From CAWFQB01 sp965277875 (GTDB lineage: Bacteria; Armatimonadota; Chthonomonadetes; Chthonomonadales; Chthonomonadaceae): DNA of 64,000 bases. How positions within the stretch are numbered: the stretch's first letter is position 1; every line of letters begins with the position of its first letter. Made by a program: the position numbers and the translations under genes. The stretch spans positions 682,001 through 746,000 of the forward strand of contig CBDIDV010000002.1 of assembly GCA_965277875.1 (NCBI GenBank). The letters are read 5' to 3'. Under the pieces are notes generated by a model. The model had not been told where the DNA came from. It did not search any database and saw nothing but the letters and a program-made list of their open reading frames with translations. This document shows positions 1 to 8,714 of this stretch, piece after piece.

Positions 1-48
1 CCGATACCGCCGCCGAATAGCATTAGCAAATAACAAACAACAAGCAAC

Positions 49-1419
49 TCACTGCTGGCCGCTCTCGAAACGCAGGGCGAGGTCGCCCAGGCCGATGCTG
101 TCGCCGTCCTTGAGCGGTTCGGCGTGACCGGCGGGCATGGACATGCCGTTGAGCGTGGTCACGGCGTTGCCCAGGCTTTCCAGAGTGTAGTGTGTGCCAT
201 CGTTGATGATCCGGGCGTGGCGCGTGGCGATGGAACGATCCGGCAGCACGATGTCGTTGGTGACGCCTCGGCCGATCACGGTCTCGGACGCCAGCAGAAA
301 ATCATCCACATCCTGCGTTTTGTCGGTCAGCACAAGGCGGGCCGTCCGAGCGCGAATGCTGCGTATAGGCGGGGCGGGGCCGCTGCTGCCCATATCATCG
401 CGAACGGGCGCGCGGCCTGACATGCCCGTATTGCCGCCCGGATTGCCGCCGGTCACGTCGTGAGCGGCCACATTTCGCGCGTCCACGCCGGGGACGGTAC
501 GCAGGTCGTCTTCGCCCTCGCGCGCTCCCTCGACCCCGGCGGGCCTCGACTGCTGAAACACCAGGCGGGTAGCCCCTAAGACGATTTCGTCGCCATCGTT
601 CAAGGTACGGTTCTCCACGCGCCGCCCATTCACTTTGGTTCCGTTCGTGCTGCCCAAATCGTATACCGTAAATCGTCCGTCCGCGTCCAGTTCGATGCGG
701 GCGTGACGCTTGGAAATCTGGCCGTCGGTCTCGATCACGATGTCATTGCTCGATTTGGCCGAGCGCCCGACCGTGACATTGCCCCGTGCGATGGTGTAGC
801 GGAACGGCGCGCGATCCGGGGCATAAACGACAAGCGCGCCATACGCGATGGCGGGAACCGTGCCGCTCTCCTCATTGTCCGGATTGTCCGCGCGCGGATA
901 CACGCTGGCGACCGTGCGGTCTTCGCCATTGCCGCTCGTTCGCGCCCAATCAGATGCCTCCGGGGACGCGGAACCTACTAGGCGCGCATTAGCCTGCGGC
1001 GCTGCGGCAGACGGAGTTTCCGGCCCGGTTATTTTGGTGTTGTAGCGGCAGCGGACGCGCACCTTTTCGCCGCGCCGCGTGTCGAGATCGGCGTCTTCCA
1101 CCTCTTTGATGGTAAAATCCAATGGCCCGCGTATGTGATAGTGGTTCTGCTGACAGTAGCGGCGGATGGCTGCTTCCAGTTCGCCCCGATCCAGAAACGA
1201 CAGCAGGTACTCTTTTTCTTCCTCGTCGTGGACGTTGATTTCCAGTACGTACTGGTTCGGCACGTACACGCGGTTATCGAAACCCTCTTTGCGGTTGTCT
1301 TCGAGGGCGGCGAGAATGCGGCGCAAAATGTCTTTGGGCCGCACGTCATCGCCGCTGCCCCCGAACAATCCCTCGTACCACGAGCCGAAAGAGCGATTTA
1401 TCTTCTCAAACAAATCCAT
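49..1419 (-). CDS. FhaA-like protein: DUF3662 domain plus two FHA domains
   Basis: This 456-residue protein starts with a DUF3662 (FhaA N-terminal) domain at about residues 1-115, opening MDLFEKINRSF. A Pro/Ala-rich linker follows, then two FHA phosphothreonine-binding domains near residues 205-285 and 365-455. FHA1 has the motif set GRS, SKRHARI and GSTNGTKVNG; FHA2 has IGRG, TRHARI and LNG. FHA domains read Ser/Thr-kinase signals. In actinobacteria FhaA recruits MviN and PknB partners in cell-wall synthesis, and a similar role here is inference, since no kinase lies in the window. The reading frame stays open about 200 codons upstream, but that extension looks non-coding and contains the probable promoter, so the start at 1419 was chosen. 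Confidence 0.85.
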   Translation of the reverse strand: MDLFEKINRSFGSWYEGLFGGSGDDVRPKDILRRILAALEDNRKEGFDNRVYVPNQYVLEINVHDEEEKEYLLSFLDRGELEAAIRRYCQQNHYHIRGPLDFTIKEVEDADLDTRRGEKVRVRCRYNTKITGPETPSAAAPQANARLVGSASPEASDWARTSGNGEDRTVASVYPRADNPDNEESGTVPAIAYGALVVYAPDRAPFRYTIARGNVTVGRSAKSSNDIVIETDGQISKRHARIELDADGRFTVYDLGSTNGTKVNGRRVENRTLNDGDEIVLGATRLVFQQSRPAGVEGAREGEDDLRTVPGVDARNVAAHDVTGGNPGGNTGMSGRAPVRDDMGSSGPAPPIRSIRARTARLVLTDKTQDVDDFLLASETVIGRGVTNDIVLPDRSIATRHARIINDGTHYTLESLGNAVTTLNGMSMPAGHAEPLKDGDSIGLGDLALRFESGQQ

Positions 1420-1534
1420 TTCAAAATCCTGTCCTGCGTTCGGCCCCAACGACGCGCTGTTCGAGCGTTCTAGGAGCGGGCAGGAGGCTTTTGCCTGCCG
1501 CTGCCGTGTCTGACCCCGCGCCGTAATAAACTCC

Positions 1535-1563
1535 ATTATAGTCCATGACGGAACAAACGTCAA
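1535..1563 (-). promoter_or_regulatory. Predicted sigma70-type promoter for the FHA gene
   Basis: Read on the minus strand, TTGACG (1563-1558) and TATAAT (1540-1535) are separated by exactly 17 bp. This is a near-consensus housekeeping promoter. Transcription would start near 1528, giving a leader of about 110 nt before the FHA start codon. It also argues against the longer upstream reading of that ORF. Confidence 0.65.
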
Positions 1564-1651
1564 TCCGGTTGCAAAATCGCGCCCGGTTAGCTCATAATAG
1601 GCAGGGCAAACGAGCGTCAGGATGAAAACATCGCGCTTCGCCTCTGCGAAC

Positions 1652-1690
1652 ATCCAACAACAAACAACAAGCGACAAACAACACGCTACA
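1652..1690 (+). repeat. A/C-rich AACAAACAACAAGC repeat string
   Basis: This is a short degenerate string of AAC/ACA units just upstream of the ribosome binding site of the next gene. The same kind of string appears at 28-48, 12430-12470 (complement), 40975-41000, 52035-52090, 59085-59140 (complement) and 59281-59310, usually within about 60 bp of a start or stop codon. Confidence 0.6.
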
Positions 1691-1707
1691 TAAAAGGAGA
1701 GACGGAC

Positions 1708-2199
1708 ATGGCAAACGAAAGTATCGGCGAGCATATCAACATCGCTGAAGAAGTGCAGGTCAATTATTTTGTGCTGTGCGATCAGGTGATTACCGAAGCG
1801 CAGACAAGCAAGCAGTCGCTTATCGGCATCTATTCCGCGCTGATGGCGCAGCAGCTTCCGGTTCTCGTGAATGTGGCCGTCGCGCTGTGCATCCGCGTCC
1901 GTTCGCCCCAGCCCCGCGAATTGGTGTTCCGCTTCATCGGGCCGGACGGCGAGCAGATTTTCAATTCGCCCAATCTGCCCTGCGACTGGAACGGCGTCAG
2001 GACGGGCCTGCAAAGCTCACCGTCCGCCACGCTGCAAATCGGCCTGAACCTGCAAAGCCTGCCCCTGCCCAAGCACGGTCTGTACGAGGCCGAGATGTAC
2101 TGCGACGGGCATCTTTTGGCGACGTATCCGCTTTCGGTTCTCGCCCCGCCCCCGCCCGCCCCGCCTCAGACCAACCGGGGTACGACCTGGAGCCGCTGA
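1708..2199 (+). CDS. Conserved hypothetical protein, DUF6941-like
   Basis: The protein is 163 residues with no signal peptide or membrane segment. Its core, with LCDQVITEAQ followed by SLIGIYSAL, resembles the DUF6941 family, whose members share a CAD-x-V-x-D...G-x-x-S-x-IG-x-F pattern and have no established function. The C-terminus is Pro-rich (PPPPAPP) and probably disordered. The start is well supported by AAGGAG located 7 bp before the ATG. It is transcribed divergently from the FHA gene and is followed by a large palindromic element, so it is probably monocistronic. The family call comes from recall of the pattern, without a profile search. Confidence 0.65.
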   Translation: MANESIGEHINIAEEVQVNYFVLCDQVITEAQTSKQSLIGIYSALMAQQLPVLVNVAVALCIRVRSPQPRELVFRFIGPDGEQIFNSPNLPCDWNGVRTGLQSSPSATLQIGLNLQSLPLPKHGLYEAEMYCDGHLLATYPLSVLAPPPPAPPQTNRGTTWSR

Positions 2200-2217
2200 C
2201 GCAATCACACATTGCTC

Positions 2218-2347
2218 CGGGTGTTGAAAACACCCGTCTGAGTAGCCTGCGGCTAAACGTCCTGCGGACGTGATACACTCTTGACGCAGGCATTTGCGTC
2301 CGTAGGACGCCTGGCGGAACGCCACTCAGACGCGGGTTTTCAACCCG
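2218..2347. repeat. Compound palindromic element, family 1 (copy 1)
   Basis: The order of paired segments is A hairpin (2218-2236), arm CGTCTGAG (2235-2242), B hairpin AGCC-TGC-GGCT (2244-2254), C hairpin ACGTCC-TGC-GGACGT (2257-2271), a 24-nt spacer, then C' (2296-2310), B' (2312-2324), arm' CTCAGACG (2325-2332) and A' (2333-2347). The arms are exact complements. The same layout recurs near 29.2, 44.5 and 62.5 kb with different bases. It could be a MITE/REPIN-like element or a structured transcript. Confidence 0.8.
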
Positions 2348-2436
2348 TGGCAGGCATTATTTGCGTTCAACCCTGCTACTAATCGCTTCTAGCCAACAAA
2401 TATTACAAAATATATCGCTTGTGCGGCAACAACACA

Positions 2437-2465
2437 TTGACAGACGCCGATATGCGCTGTATACT
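2437..2465 (+). promoter_or_regulatory. Near-consensus sigma70 promoter for the secreted protein gene
   Basis: TTGACA (2437-2442) and TATACT (2460-2465) are separated by 17 bp. A start near 2472 gives a leader of about 150 nt before the downstream start codon. Confidence 0.7.
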
Positions 2466-2624
2466 GAGCCTGTATTGCTGTCCCCTGTCGGGCGCGTTTG
2501 ATCTTCGTTCGGTTTTCCTTGCCTCGGTTCCTCGTGTTGCGGGCCTTGCCGCCTGCGGTTTGCAAACTGGTTTGTACGATACCTGCTGTTTCCACATCGT
2601 CAGTTTGTCAGCGCGCGAAGGAGA

Positions 2625-4295
2625 ATGTCTCATGTCGAAGAGTGCTGGAACTCTGTTCACCCCCCGCATTTTAGTATCTTTTTGTCTGCTATTCCACGCT
2701 CGTGGATAGCCCTGCTCGTGCTGTGCTTCTGTTTGCCCTCACCTTCCTACGCCGGAACCTACAAAAGCCCCGTGTATACAGGCGGCGCCTGCACCGTCAC
2801 CTACCCGGATAGCGGCATGTATATTCCCTATTTCGCCCGCATCAATCCCTATGGCGGCGCGCAGGTCGGCTATTACGGGGCCGGACATGTCACGTACTGG
2901 GCTGTAGACAACAGTACGCATCCGCCCACTCCCACCAGCGGCAGCTCAGACTGCAAGGGCGAAATAACTGCTACCTTCAAGTGGCAGGCTGCGTACCCCG
3001 GCGATCTGCCGCCCAAGCAAGTAATCGTGTACCAAAGCTGTACTGCCCAGTGGAGCGGCGGCGAAGATCACGGCGCATTGCTGCTCGGCATTTGCGACAA
3101 CGGCCTGGGCGATCCGCAGGTGTCCTATGACTACCCGGTGGGTGATTCCGACAGCGCGGGCGGCAACAGCAGTGGCGGGCATTACGAAATTATGCACGAC
3201 CCCGGCGAGACAATCACGCTCAAGTGTCCGGCCAAAGCGCATGTATGGGGTACGGGCAAAGTCGGCTCTCCTGTTGGTAATGGGTACGGCAATGCCAGCG
3301 TCCAGTACAACGCGGATGTGTGGCCTCTCGCGCTAGAAGTGGCTGGCCTGACGAAAGGGGACGATGGCTCAGACAACATCCTCATCGGGCAAGGCTGCTC
3401 ATCTGGCTTTACCGTCTTCAGCTCCGCACATGGCGACGGCCCACTTCCCGTTACATTTCAAAATTTCCAATGGTCTGTTAACGGCACCAAGTTTGCCTCA
3501 TTCGATATAGCTCCAGACCAGTCGTGGGGCCATGTCACCTTCTGTGATCCGGCAATATGGACTTCAGCACACCCTTCATGGTTCTGGTCAGAAAAGGGGG
3601 ATGGGACGGTGTCGGGAACAGCGGATGTGACACTAAACGGACAATGGATTGGCACCGTGTCAGAAACCAAGCCTATACAGGTCTGGATTCCCGACAGCAA
3701 GATGAGTGCCGTACCTACCGTTGTTACCTACGACGAACCAACACAAGGAACTGTATGCGCGCGTGCATCAGACTTCACAGCGGGCATCACGTTTCAAGGA
3801 AGCGTGGGGACGCCGGACAGGTTCTTAGAATGGGGAACAGGGCAGTGGTGCTACGCTCAACTGCTGTGGCTTAACCGTGTGAAGCACGTCTTTTACAGAC
3901 CTGATCCGCTGAGCCTCACAACGGCTAGTGCGCTGGACGGTGCTTTTCCGTATGTCACTACTGGACGCCAGGGTTTTTACCCTGCCGACAGCCAAGCAGA
4001 CAGTCCCACGCATGCAGAAGAGGATGACTCTCCAAATAGTGGGTTGAATTATGTCAGCGACTTCAACATCACTGACACATTCCGTATGTACATGATGTAC
4101 CAGCCCCCTGATGCGGGGTTAGGCGTACAGTTGGTACCGATCCAAAGCCTTCGGTGGCACTGGAATACCAATGGTTCGCGATCCCTGGGGCAACAATTCG
4201 CCCCTGATCCGCCGCAAGGTGAAGTCAAGCTGGATGGCGCCTTTGCTGACTCTGTGTTTCCCCATTGGGATACCCTTTTCGGAGGACATGACTGA
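2625..4295 (+). CDS. Secreted hypothetical protein
   Basis: The 556-residue protein has a hydrophobic segment (WIALLVLCFCLP at about residues 27-38) ending in a plausible signal-peptidase site SYA-G. The mature part is rich in Tyr, Gly, Ser and Trp with scattered cysteines, typical of an exported beta-rich protein. I recognise no family. The start is uncertain. The ATG at 2625 lies only 1 nt from AAGGAG, whereas an ATG at 2632 in another frame is well spaced and encodes a signal-like start (MSKSAGTLFTPRILVSFCLL) that stops at 2709. A small frameshift joining that start to this frame is possible. A near-consensus promoter lies upstream and the TPR gene follows. Confidence 0.65.
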   Translation: MSHVEECWNSVHPPHFSIFLSAIPRSWIALLVLCFCLPSPSYAGTYKSPVYTGGACTVTYPDSGMYIPYFARINPYGGAQVGYYGAGHVTYWAVDNSTHPPTPTSGSSDCKGEITATFKWQAAYPGDLPPKQVIVYQSCTAQWSGGEDHGALLLGICDNGLGDPQVSYDYPVGDSDSAGGNSSGGHYEIMHDPGETITLKCPAKAHVWGTGKVGSPVGNGYGNASVQYNADVWPLALEVAGLTKGDDGSDNILIGQGCSSGFTVFSSAHGDGPLPVTFQNFQWSVNGTKFASFDIAPDQSWGHVTFCDPAIWTSAHPSWFWSEKGDGTVSGTADVTLNGQWIGTVSETKPIQVWIPDSKMSAVPTVVTYDEPTQGTVCARASDFTAGITFQGSVGTPDRFLEWGTGQWCYAQLLWLNRVKHVFYRPDPLSLTTASALDGAFPYVTTGRQGFYPADSQADSPTHAEEDDSPNSGLNYVSDFNITDTFRMYMMYQPPDAGLGVQLVPIQSLRWHWNTNGSRSLGQQFAPDPPQGEVKLDGAFADSVFPHWDTLFGGHD

Positions 4296-4443
4296 TGTGT
4301 CCAAGCATCTATCACCGGCAAACTCGATAGAGAAACATGTACGAAACGACACGCTTTTTAGCTGAACGTGATTGTGCAACATGCCTTCGTAATGATGCTG
4401 TTCGATCTACAATGCGTCTTCCCACAAAGGAGCAGGCAGCAAT

Positions 4444-5370
4444 ATGAATAAGAGAAAATTTCTGGTCATGCTAATCATCGGGATTGGCGCAGCATACGGG
4501 ACGATGTGCATTATCCTGACGCCGCTCTCCATGCGCGAAAACTCACGCCAGGGAACGAACAACCCCAAGTATAGGGCGCATTTGGCGCTGGTGGCTCGTT
4601 TGGAACAAGATGGATATATGGCGATGAACGGGGAAAAGAATCTGCCTAAAGCGGAGCAAATCTTCCGACAGGTGTTAAAGGAGGAAGCAAGCAGTGACGA
4701 CGCCTGGCTTGCGCTGGCGCGTATTATGGATAAGCAGGGCCGACCACGCGAGGCACTAACGTACTATCAGGGTCTGTTGGGGCCGCATGCCTGGGTCTCC
4801 TCACTGCAAAACGACACGGCCATTTTGACGCGCTACGCCGAGTTGTCTGAACGGTTCGGAAAGATCGAGCAGGCGCTGCAAGCCTACCAGAAGGTGTTGC
4901 AGGTGAGTGCGCGGGATGGCCGGGCCGTTGGGAGCGACCCCAATATGCCAGTTGGCACGAATGCCAGTGACCCTGGTGAAATCTGCGCCCGCGCGCACAT
5001 CCTGCTCGGCCTGACGCATCAAACCCATCGCGAAGGCATATTCATTCCTGAACGCGAGATGCCGAGCCTGGCTCTGCAAGCCTTTCAGGAGGCCGTTCGC
5101 CTGCGCCCCGACCTGCCGATTGCCCACTACTATCTGGGCGATCAACTGCGGGCTATGCGCCGTACCAAAGAGGCCGATGCGGAGTTTGCCCGCGCCGAGA
5201 GTCTGGGGGATGACACGTTCCGCGCCGCCATGCACAAGCACGAAAACGACGCGAAGCACCGGGTGGCCGAACTAAAGAAGTCCGAGCGGGATGTCGGCTT
5301 TAGCTACGACGGGCCAGGACGACCGCTCAAAGTCACGACGCGCCTGCTGCACCCCGAACTGAACAAGTAA
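4444..5370 (+). CDS. Membrane-anchored TPR protein
   Basis: The 308-residue protein has an N-terminal membrane anchor or signal (MLIIGIGAAYGTMCIILTPL, about residues 9-28). Helical repeats follow with TPR signatures such as AWLALARIMDKQGRPREALTYY, ALQAYQKVL and AHYYLGDQLRAMRRTKEADAEF. TPR domains mediate protein-protein contacts and no enzymatic motif is visible. An AAGGAG lies about 11 bp before the ATG. It follows the secreted protein gene by 148 bp on the same strand and ends just before a strong terminator, so the two may act together at the cell envelope, which is inference. Confidence 0.75.
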   Translation: MNKRKFLVMLIIGIGAAYGTMCIILTPLSMRENSRQGTNNPKYRAHLALVARLEQDGYMAMNGEKNLPKAEQIFRQVLKEEASSDDAWLALARIMDKQGRPREALTYYQGLLGPHAWVSSLQNDTAILTRYAELSERFGKIEQALQAYQKVLQVSARDGRAVGSDPNMPVGTNASDPGEICARAHILLGLTHQTHREGIFIPEREMPSLALQAFQEAVRLRPDLPIAHYYLGDQLRAMRRTKEADAEFARAESLGDDTFRAAMHKHENDAKHRVAELKKSERDVGFSYDGPGRPLKVTTRLLHPELNK

Positions 5371-5400
5371 GGGGTCATAACCCGATACAACGGACACGAT

Positions 5401-5440
5401 ACAGCGGCCTCACCTTCCAGTGGGAAGGTGAGGCCGCTGT
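5401..5440. terminator. Strong bidirectional terminator
   Basis: An 18-bp perfect stem (ACAGCGGCCTCACCTTCC paired with its complement) closes on a 4-nt loop AGTG and is followed by TTATCTT. It sits between the converging TPR gene and fabF and probably serves both. Confidence 0.85.
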
Positions 5441-5474
5441 TTATCTTGCCTGAGCCTGCATTTTGCCTGCCGCG

Positions 5475-6743
5475 CTACTCCTCGTATCGCTTGATGATGA
5501 GCGTGGCGTTGTGGCCGCCGAAGCCGAAGCTGTTGGACATGGTGACGCCAACATCGGCCTTGCGGGGCTGATTGGGAACGTAGTCCAGATCGCACAGCGG
5601 GTCGGGCGTCTCGTAGTTCATGGTCGGGTGGATGATCTGGTCGCGCAGGGTCAGGGCGCAGACGATGGCCTCGACCGCGCCCGCCGCGCCCAAGAGATGC
5701 CCGGTCATGCTTTTGGTGCTGCTGATGGGCGTTTTGTAGGCGTGATCGCCCAGCACGGCCTTGATCGCCAGGGTCTCATTGCGGTCGTTGAGTTCCGTGG
5801 ACGTGCCGTGCGCGTTGATGTAATCTATGTCGCTCGCCTGCATCTGCGCGGACTTGAGCGCGGCCTGCATCGAGCGGATCGCGCCGTTCGCGTCGGCGGG
5901 CTGGCCCGTGATGTGGTACGCATCGCCGGATGCGCCGTAGCCCACCATCTCGGCATAAATCCGCGCGCCCCGCGCTTTGGCCGTTTCCAACTCTTCCAAA
6001 ACCAGAACGCCGCTGCCCTCGCCCATCACGAAACCGTCACGGTTGGCGTCGAACGGGCGGCTGGCGTGTTCCGGGTCGTCGTTGCGCTGCGACAGGGACC
6101 GCGCCTGACAGAACCCGGCCATCGCCAGCGGCGTGATCGTGGCTTCGGCCCCGCCCGCGAGCATGGCATCCGCGTCGCCTCGCCGGATGATATGGTACGC
6201 CTCGCCGATGTTGTTGCTGCCCGTAGTACAGGCGGTCGAGATGCAGGCGTTCGGCCCCCGCACACCCAGCACGATGGACACCATGCCCGCGCTCATGTTG
6301 CAGATGATGCCCGGTATCGTGAACGGGCTGACGCGAGACGGCCCTTTTTCCAGCAAAATCTGGTGCTGCGCTTCCAGGATGTTCAGGCCGCCGATGCCCG
6401 ATCCGATGTACACGCCGATGCGGTCGCGCGTCTCGTCATTGATGGGCAGGTTTGCGTCCTGCGCGGCCATGCAGGCGGCTTTGACGCCGAACTGCACGAA
6501 CGTCGCCATGCGCCGCGCTTCCTTGCGATCCATGTAGGGCGCGGGGTCCCAGTCTTTCACTTCGGCGGCAAAGCGCGTGGTGTGGTGAGACGCGTCAAAG
6601 TAGCTGATGTCGCCTACGCCCGAACAGCCAGCAAGACAGGCCTTCCAGAACGTTTCCACGGTCTGGCCGATGGGCGTAACCGCGCCCACCCCGGTAATTA
6701 CGACGCGCCGCGCCGGTTGTGTATTCGCATTAGCTGCGCTCAT
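5475..6743 (-). CDS. fabF: 3-oxoacyl-[acyl-carrier-protein] synthase II
   Basis: FabF elongates acyl-ACP by decarboxylative condensation with malonyl-ACP in type II fatty acid synthesis. The 422-residue length is usual for the family. The triad is visible: Cys in STACTTGSNN (about residue 170), His in NAHGTST (about 311) and His in MTGHLLGAAG (about 347), with the Lys of STKSMTG. The C-terminal FGFGGHNATL is also typical. AAGGAA lies 6 bp before the ATG. It is the last gene of the minus-strand fatty-acid run, 209 bp after acpP, and converges on a strong terminator. Confidence 0.97.
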   Translation of the reverse strand: MSAANANTQPARRVVITGVGAVTPIGQTVETFWKACLAGCSGVGDISYFDASHHTTRFAAEVKDWDPAPYMDRKEARRMATFVQFGVKAACMAAQDANLPINDETRDRIGVYIGSGIGGLNILEAQHQILLEKGPSRVSPFTIPGIICNMSAGMVSIVLGVRGPNACISTACTTGSNNIGEAYHIIRRGDADAMLAGGAEATITPLAMAGFCQARSLSQRNDDPEHASRPFDANRDGFVMGEGSGVLVLEELETAKARGARIYAEMVGYGASGDAYHITGQPADANGAIRSMQAALKSAQMQASDIDYINAHGTSTELNDRNETLAIKAVLGDHAYKTPISSTKSMTGHLLGAAGAVEAIVCALTLRDQIIHPTMNYETPDPLCDLDYVPNQPRKADVGVTMSNSFGFGGHNATLIIKRYEE

Positions 6744-6952
6744 ACTCGTTCCTTAACACTTGCCCCGCGTTTCGCGCTCTTCGTCTGCCGTGGTCTGCGC
6801 GTACTATTCTGCATAGAACAATATCGTATCAGATGGAACGGCACAAGAAGCGCGGCTGTTCCAGGCAGGCACTCGGCCCGAAACAACGGCTTGCGCGGGG
6901 GAAATCATAAGCCGACCCTGAGACAGCACAACGCCGCTCAGGACGGCGATAC

Positions 6953-7195
6953 TCAGGCTTTGCCTTTTTCTTCCACGTAGCTGACGATCATCTGCACCGT
7001 GGTCAGCTTCTCGGCGTCTTCGTCGGGGACTTCCACATCGAACTCTTCTTCCAGGCCCATGACGATCTCGACCACGTCCAGCGAGTCTGCGCCCAGATCA
7101 TCCACTATGCTCGCGGTCGGCGTAACGGCGTCCGCATCCACGTCCAACTGCTCTACCAGAACCTTCTTCACGCGATCAAATGTACTCATGCTCAT
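6953..7195 (-). CDS. acpP: Acyl carrier protein
   Basis: The 80-residue acidic protein carries the phosphopantetheine attachment motif GADSLDVVE, with the modified serine at residue 38. It shuttles acyl intermediates between the Fab enzymes encoded around it. Two ATG codons six bases apart could serve as start; AAGGAG lies 3 or 9 bp upstream of them respectively, so the second (at 7189) may be the real one. Its upstream region holds a tandem 15-bp repeat that could be an operator. Confidence 0.97.
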   Translation of the reverse strand: MSMSTFDRVKKVLVEQLDVDADAVTPTASIVDDLGADSLDVVEIVMGLEEEFDVEVPDEDAEKLTTVQMIVSYVEEKGKA

Positions 7196-7203
7196 GCTCT
7201 CCT

Positions 7204-7233
7204 TCAGGGTTTATAAACTCAGGGTTCATAAAC
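7204..7233 (-). promoter_or_regulatory. Tandem 15-bp repeat upstream of acpP
   Basis: Two adjacent copies (TCAGGGTTTATAAAC and TCAGGGTTCATAAAC) lie directly upstream of the acpP ribosome binding site. The first contains the perfect palindrome GTTTATAAAC. The spacing and symmetry suggest a protein-binding site, but no regulator is identified. Confidence 0.4.
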
Positions 7234-7303
7234 TTATGCTATACAATCAGGTTCCAATGCTCAGGGTATTACGCTCCGGATTTGGAATCCTCTGCGCTTT
7301 GAA

Positions 7304-8650
7304 CTACTTGCTGCTCGCAGCGGCCACGGTCTTTGCAGGCTTGCCGATCTGCGCGGCGGCTCGCACCGCTTTTTCCAGATCGTCGGTCGGCCCGCCAAAC
7401 CCCACGAATGAGGCACGTACTACGCCCTGTCCGTCCAGCACATACTGCGTGGGAATGCCGGTCACGCTGAACTGCTTACCGCTCACATTCTCTTTTTGCG
7501 GCACGTACACGAACCGCAGGGCGGACAGGTCGGCCTGCTTCTGCTTGACCCACGTTTCAAATGCGGCGCGGTCTTCGCCATCGTCCACAGCCAGCATCAC
7601 GACGGGCAGCCCCTCCTCCTGCAATTTCTTCATCACTGCCTGATTGTGCGGCATGGCTGCGTTGCACGGCCCGCACCAACTGGCCCAGAAATCAATCACG
7701 ACCACTTTGCCCCGCAAGTCCGACAATTTTACGGGCTTGTTATTGATGTCCGTGGCGGCAAAGTCAGGCGCAACGGTTCCATTCGCCAGCAGTGGGTCCG
7801 ATTTTTCGTCTTTTTCCAGCGTCACGCCTTTTGGCGGCGTATACGCGTACAGCGCGGCGCTGGCGGGTTCATTCACGCGAATGTTCGTCAGAGTGGCATC
7901 GCGTGTCATGCCCGGCTTATCACCGAAGGACACGTAGGCGACACAGCGGCGTACCAGGCCATCCGCTCCGATATACCACGTTTCCTTGTTCTCTACCTTG
8001 TCGCCGTTATACGAAGAAATGGTATGCACCAGCACCTTGTCGCAAGCGACGCCCTCGGCCCGCTCCTGTCCTGTAAGTCGCGCTTCCTTTAGCTCGCCCC
8101 GCTTGCGGGCTTCAACAGCCATGCCATAGGGAGACTCATTCGGCGCATAGAATCCGCGCCAGGGTTCCAGGATCGTGTGCATACTTTTTGGCGTGACGCG
8201 CTCATCTTTGCGGTACGTCGTGCCGAACTGCTTGTAGTTATCCTTGCCATCGCAGGCGAAGGTATAATCCTGTATCTTTGTGGGCCTCGTCCATCCGGTC
8301 GGCGGCGGACTTCCGGCCAACTCCCAGCAGTCGTAGCGCATCTTGTTCGGCTTTTCTGCTGTCAGCGTCGCCAATTCGAACTGTCCGTTCAGGTGATCGG
8401 GACGGGGTTTATCGCGTGTTAAGAGGGTGTGAGACTCGGCGGAGTAGGATTTGAGCGCGATCATGGCCTCCTGATTTTTCTTCAGCAGGTTCATGGCTTG
8501 CTCTTCGATCACGGGCGCGGCGATTACTGTGGCAGGTTTGCCCTTTTCCGACGCGCTTTTGACAGGCGAACCCGCCTGCTGCGCCCCGGCAAAGGATGCG
8601 TACAGCGTCAGCGATCCCAAACATGTCATCCATCGTAATTTGCTCGCCAT
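7304..8650 (-). CDS. Exported DUF2092/LolA-like protein with C-terminal TlpA-type thioredoxin domain
   Basis: The 448-residue protein starts with a signal peptide (WMTCLGSLTLYASFAGA, then QQAG). Residues about 45-270 resemble the DUF2092/LolA-like lipoprotein-carrier fold, including a conserved thioether-free Cys pair around DKVLVHTISSY. Residues about 285-430 form a TlpA/redoxin domain with the active-site motif WASWCGPC near 325-329 and the cis-Pro context GIPTQYVLD. It is probably an extracytoplasmic thiol-disulfide oxidoreductase or periplasmic redox lipoprotein-type protein. Its position between fabG and acpP is unusual for that operon and suggests a later insertion. The upstream 29 codons in frame lack a good start context. 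Confidence 0.82.
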   Translation of the reverse strand: MASKLRWMTCLGSLTLYASFAGAQQAGSPVKSASEKGKPATVIAAPVIEEQAMNLLKKNQEAMIALKSYSAESHTLLTRDKPRPDHLNGQFELATLTAEKPNKMRYDCWELAGSPPPTGWTRPTKIQDYTFACDGKDNYKQFGTTYRKDERVTPKSMHTILEPWRGFYAPNESPYGMAVEARKRGELKEARLTGQERAEGVACDKVLVHTISSYNGDKVENKETWYIGADGLVRRCVAYVSFGDKPGMTRDATLTNIRVNEPASAALYAYTPPKGVTLEKDEKSDPLLANGTVAPDFAATDINNKPVKLSDLRGKVVVIDFWASWCGPCNAAMPHNQAVMKKLQEEGLPVVMLAVDDGEDRAAFETWVKQKQADLSALRFVYVPQKENVSGKQFSVTGIPTQYVLDGQGVVRASFVGFGGPTDDLEKAVRAAAQIGKPAKTVAAASSK

Positions 8651-8714
8651 TTCGATGCTTCCCACTTTCGCTGCGCGTCTCTGAACTCTGACCCCCGGCG
8701 CTCTGATTCCTGCA

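Noticed and set aside
5463..6980. A 505-codon open frame on the plus strand opposite fabF
   Set aside because: It is antisense to a clear fabF gene, has no ribosome binding site or family motif, and shows the His/Arg/Gly-rich composition typical of shadow frames in GC-rich DNA.
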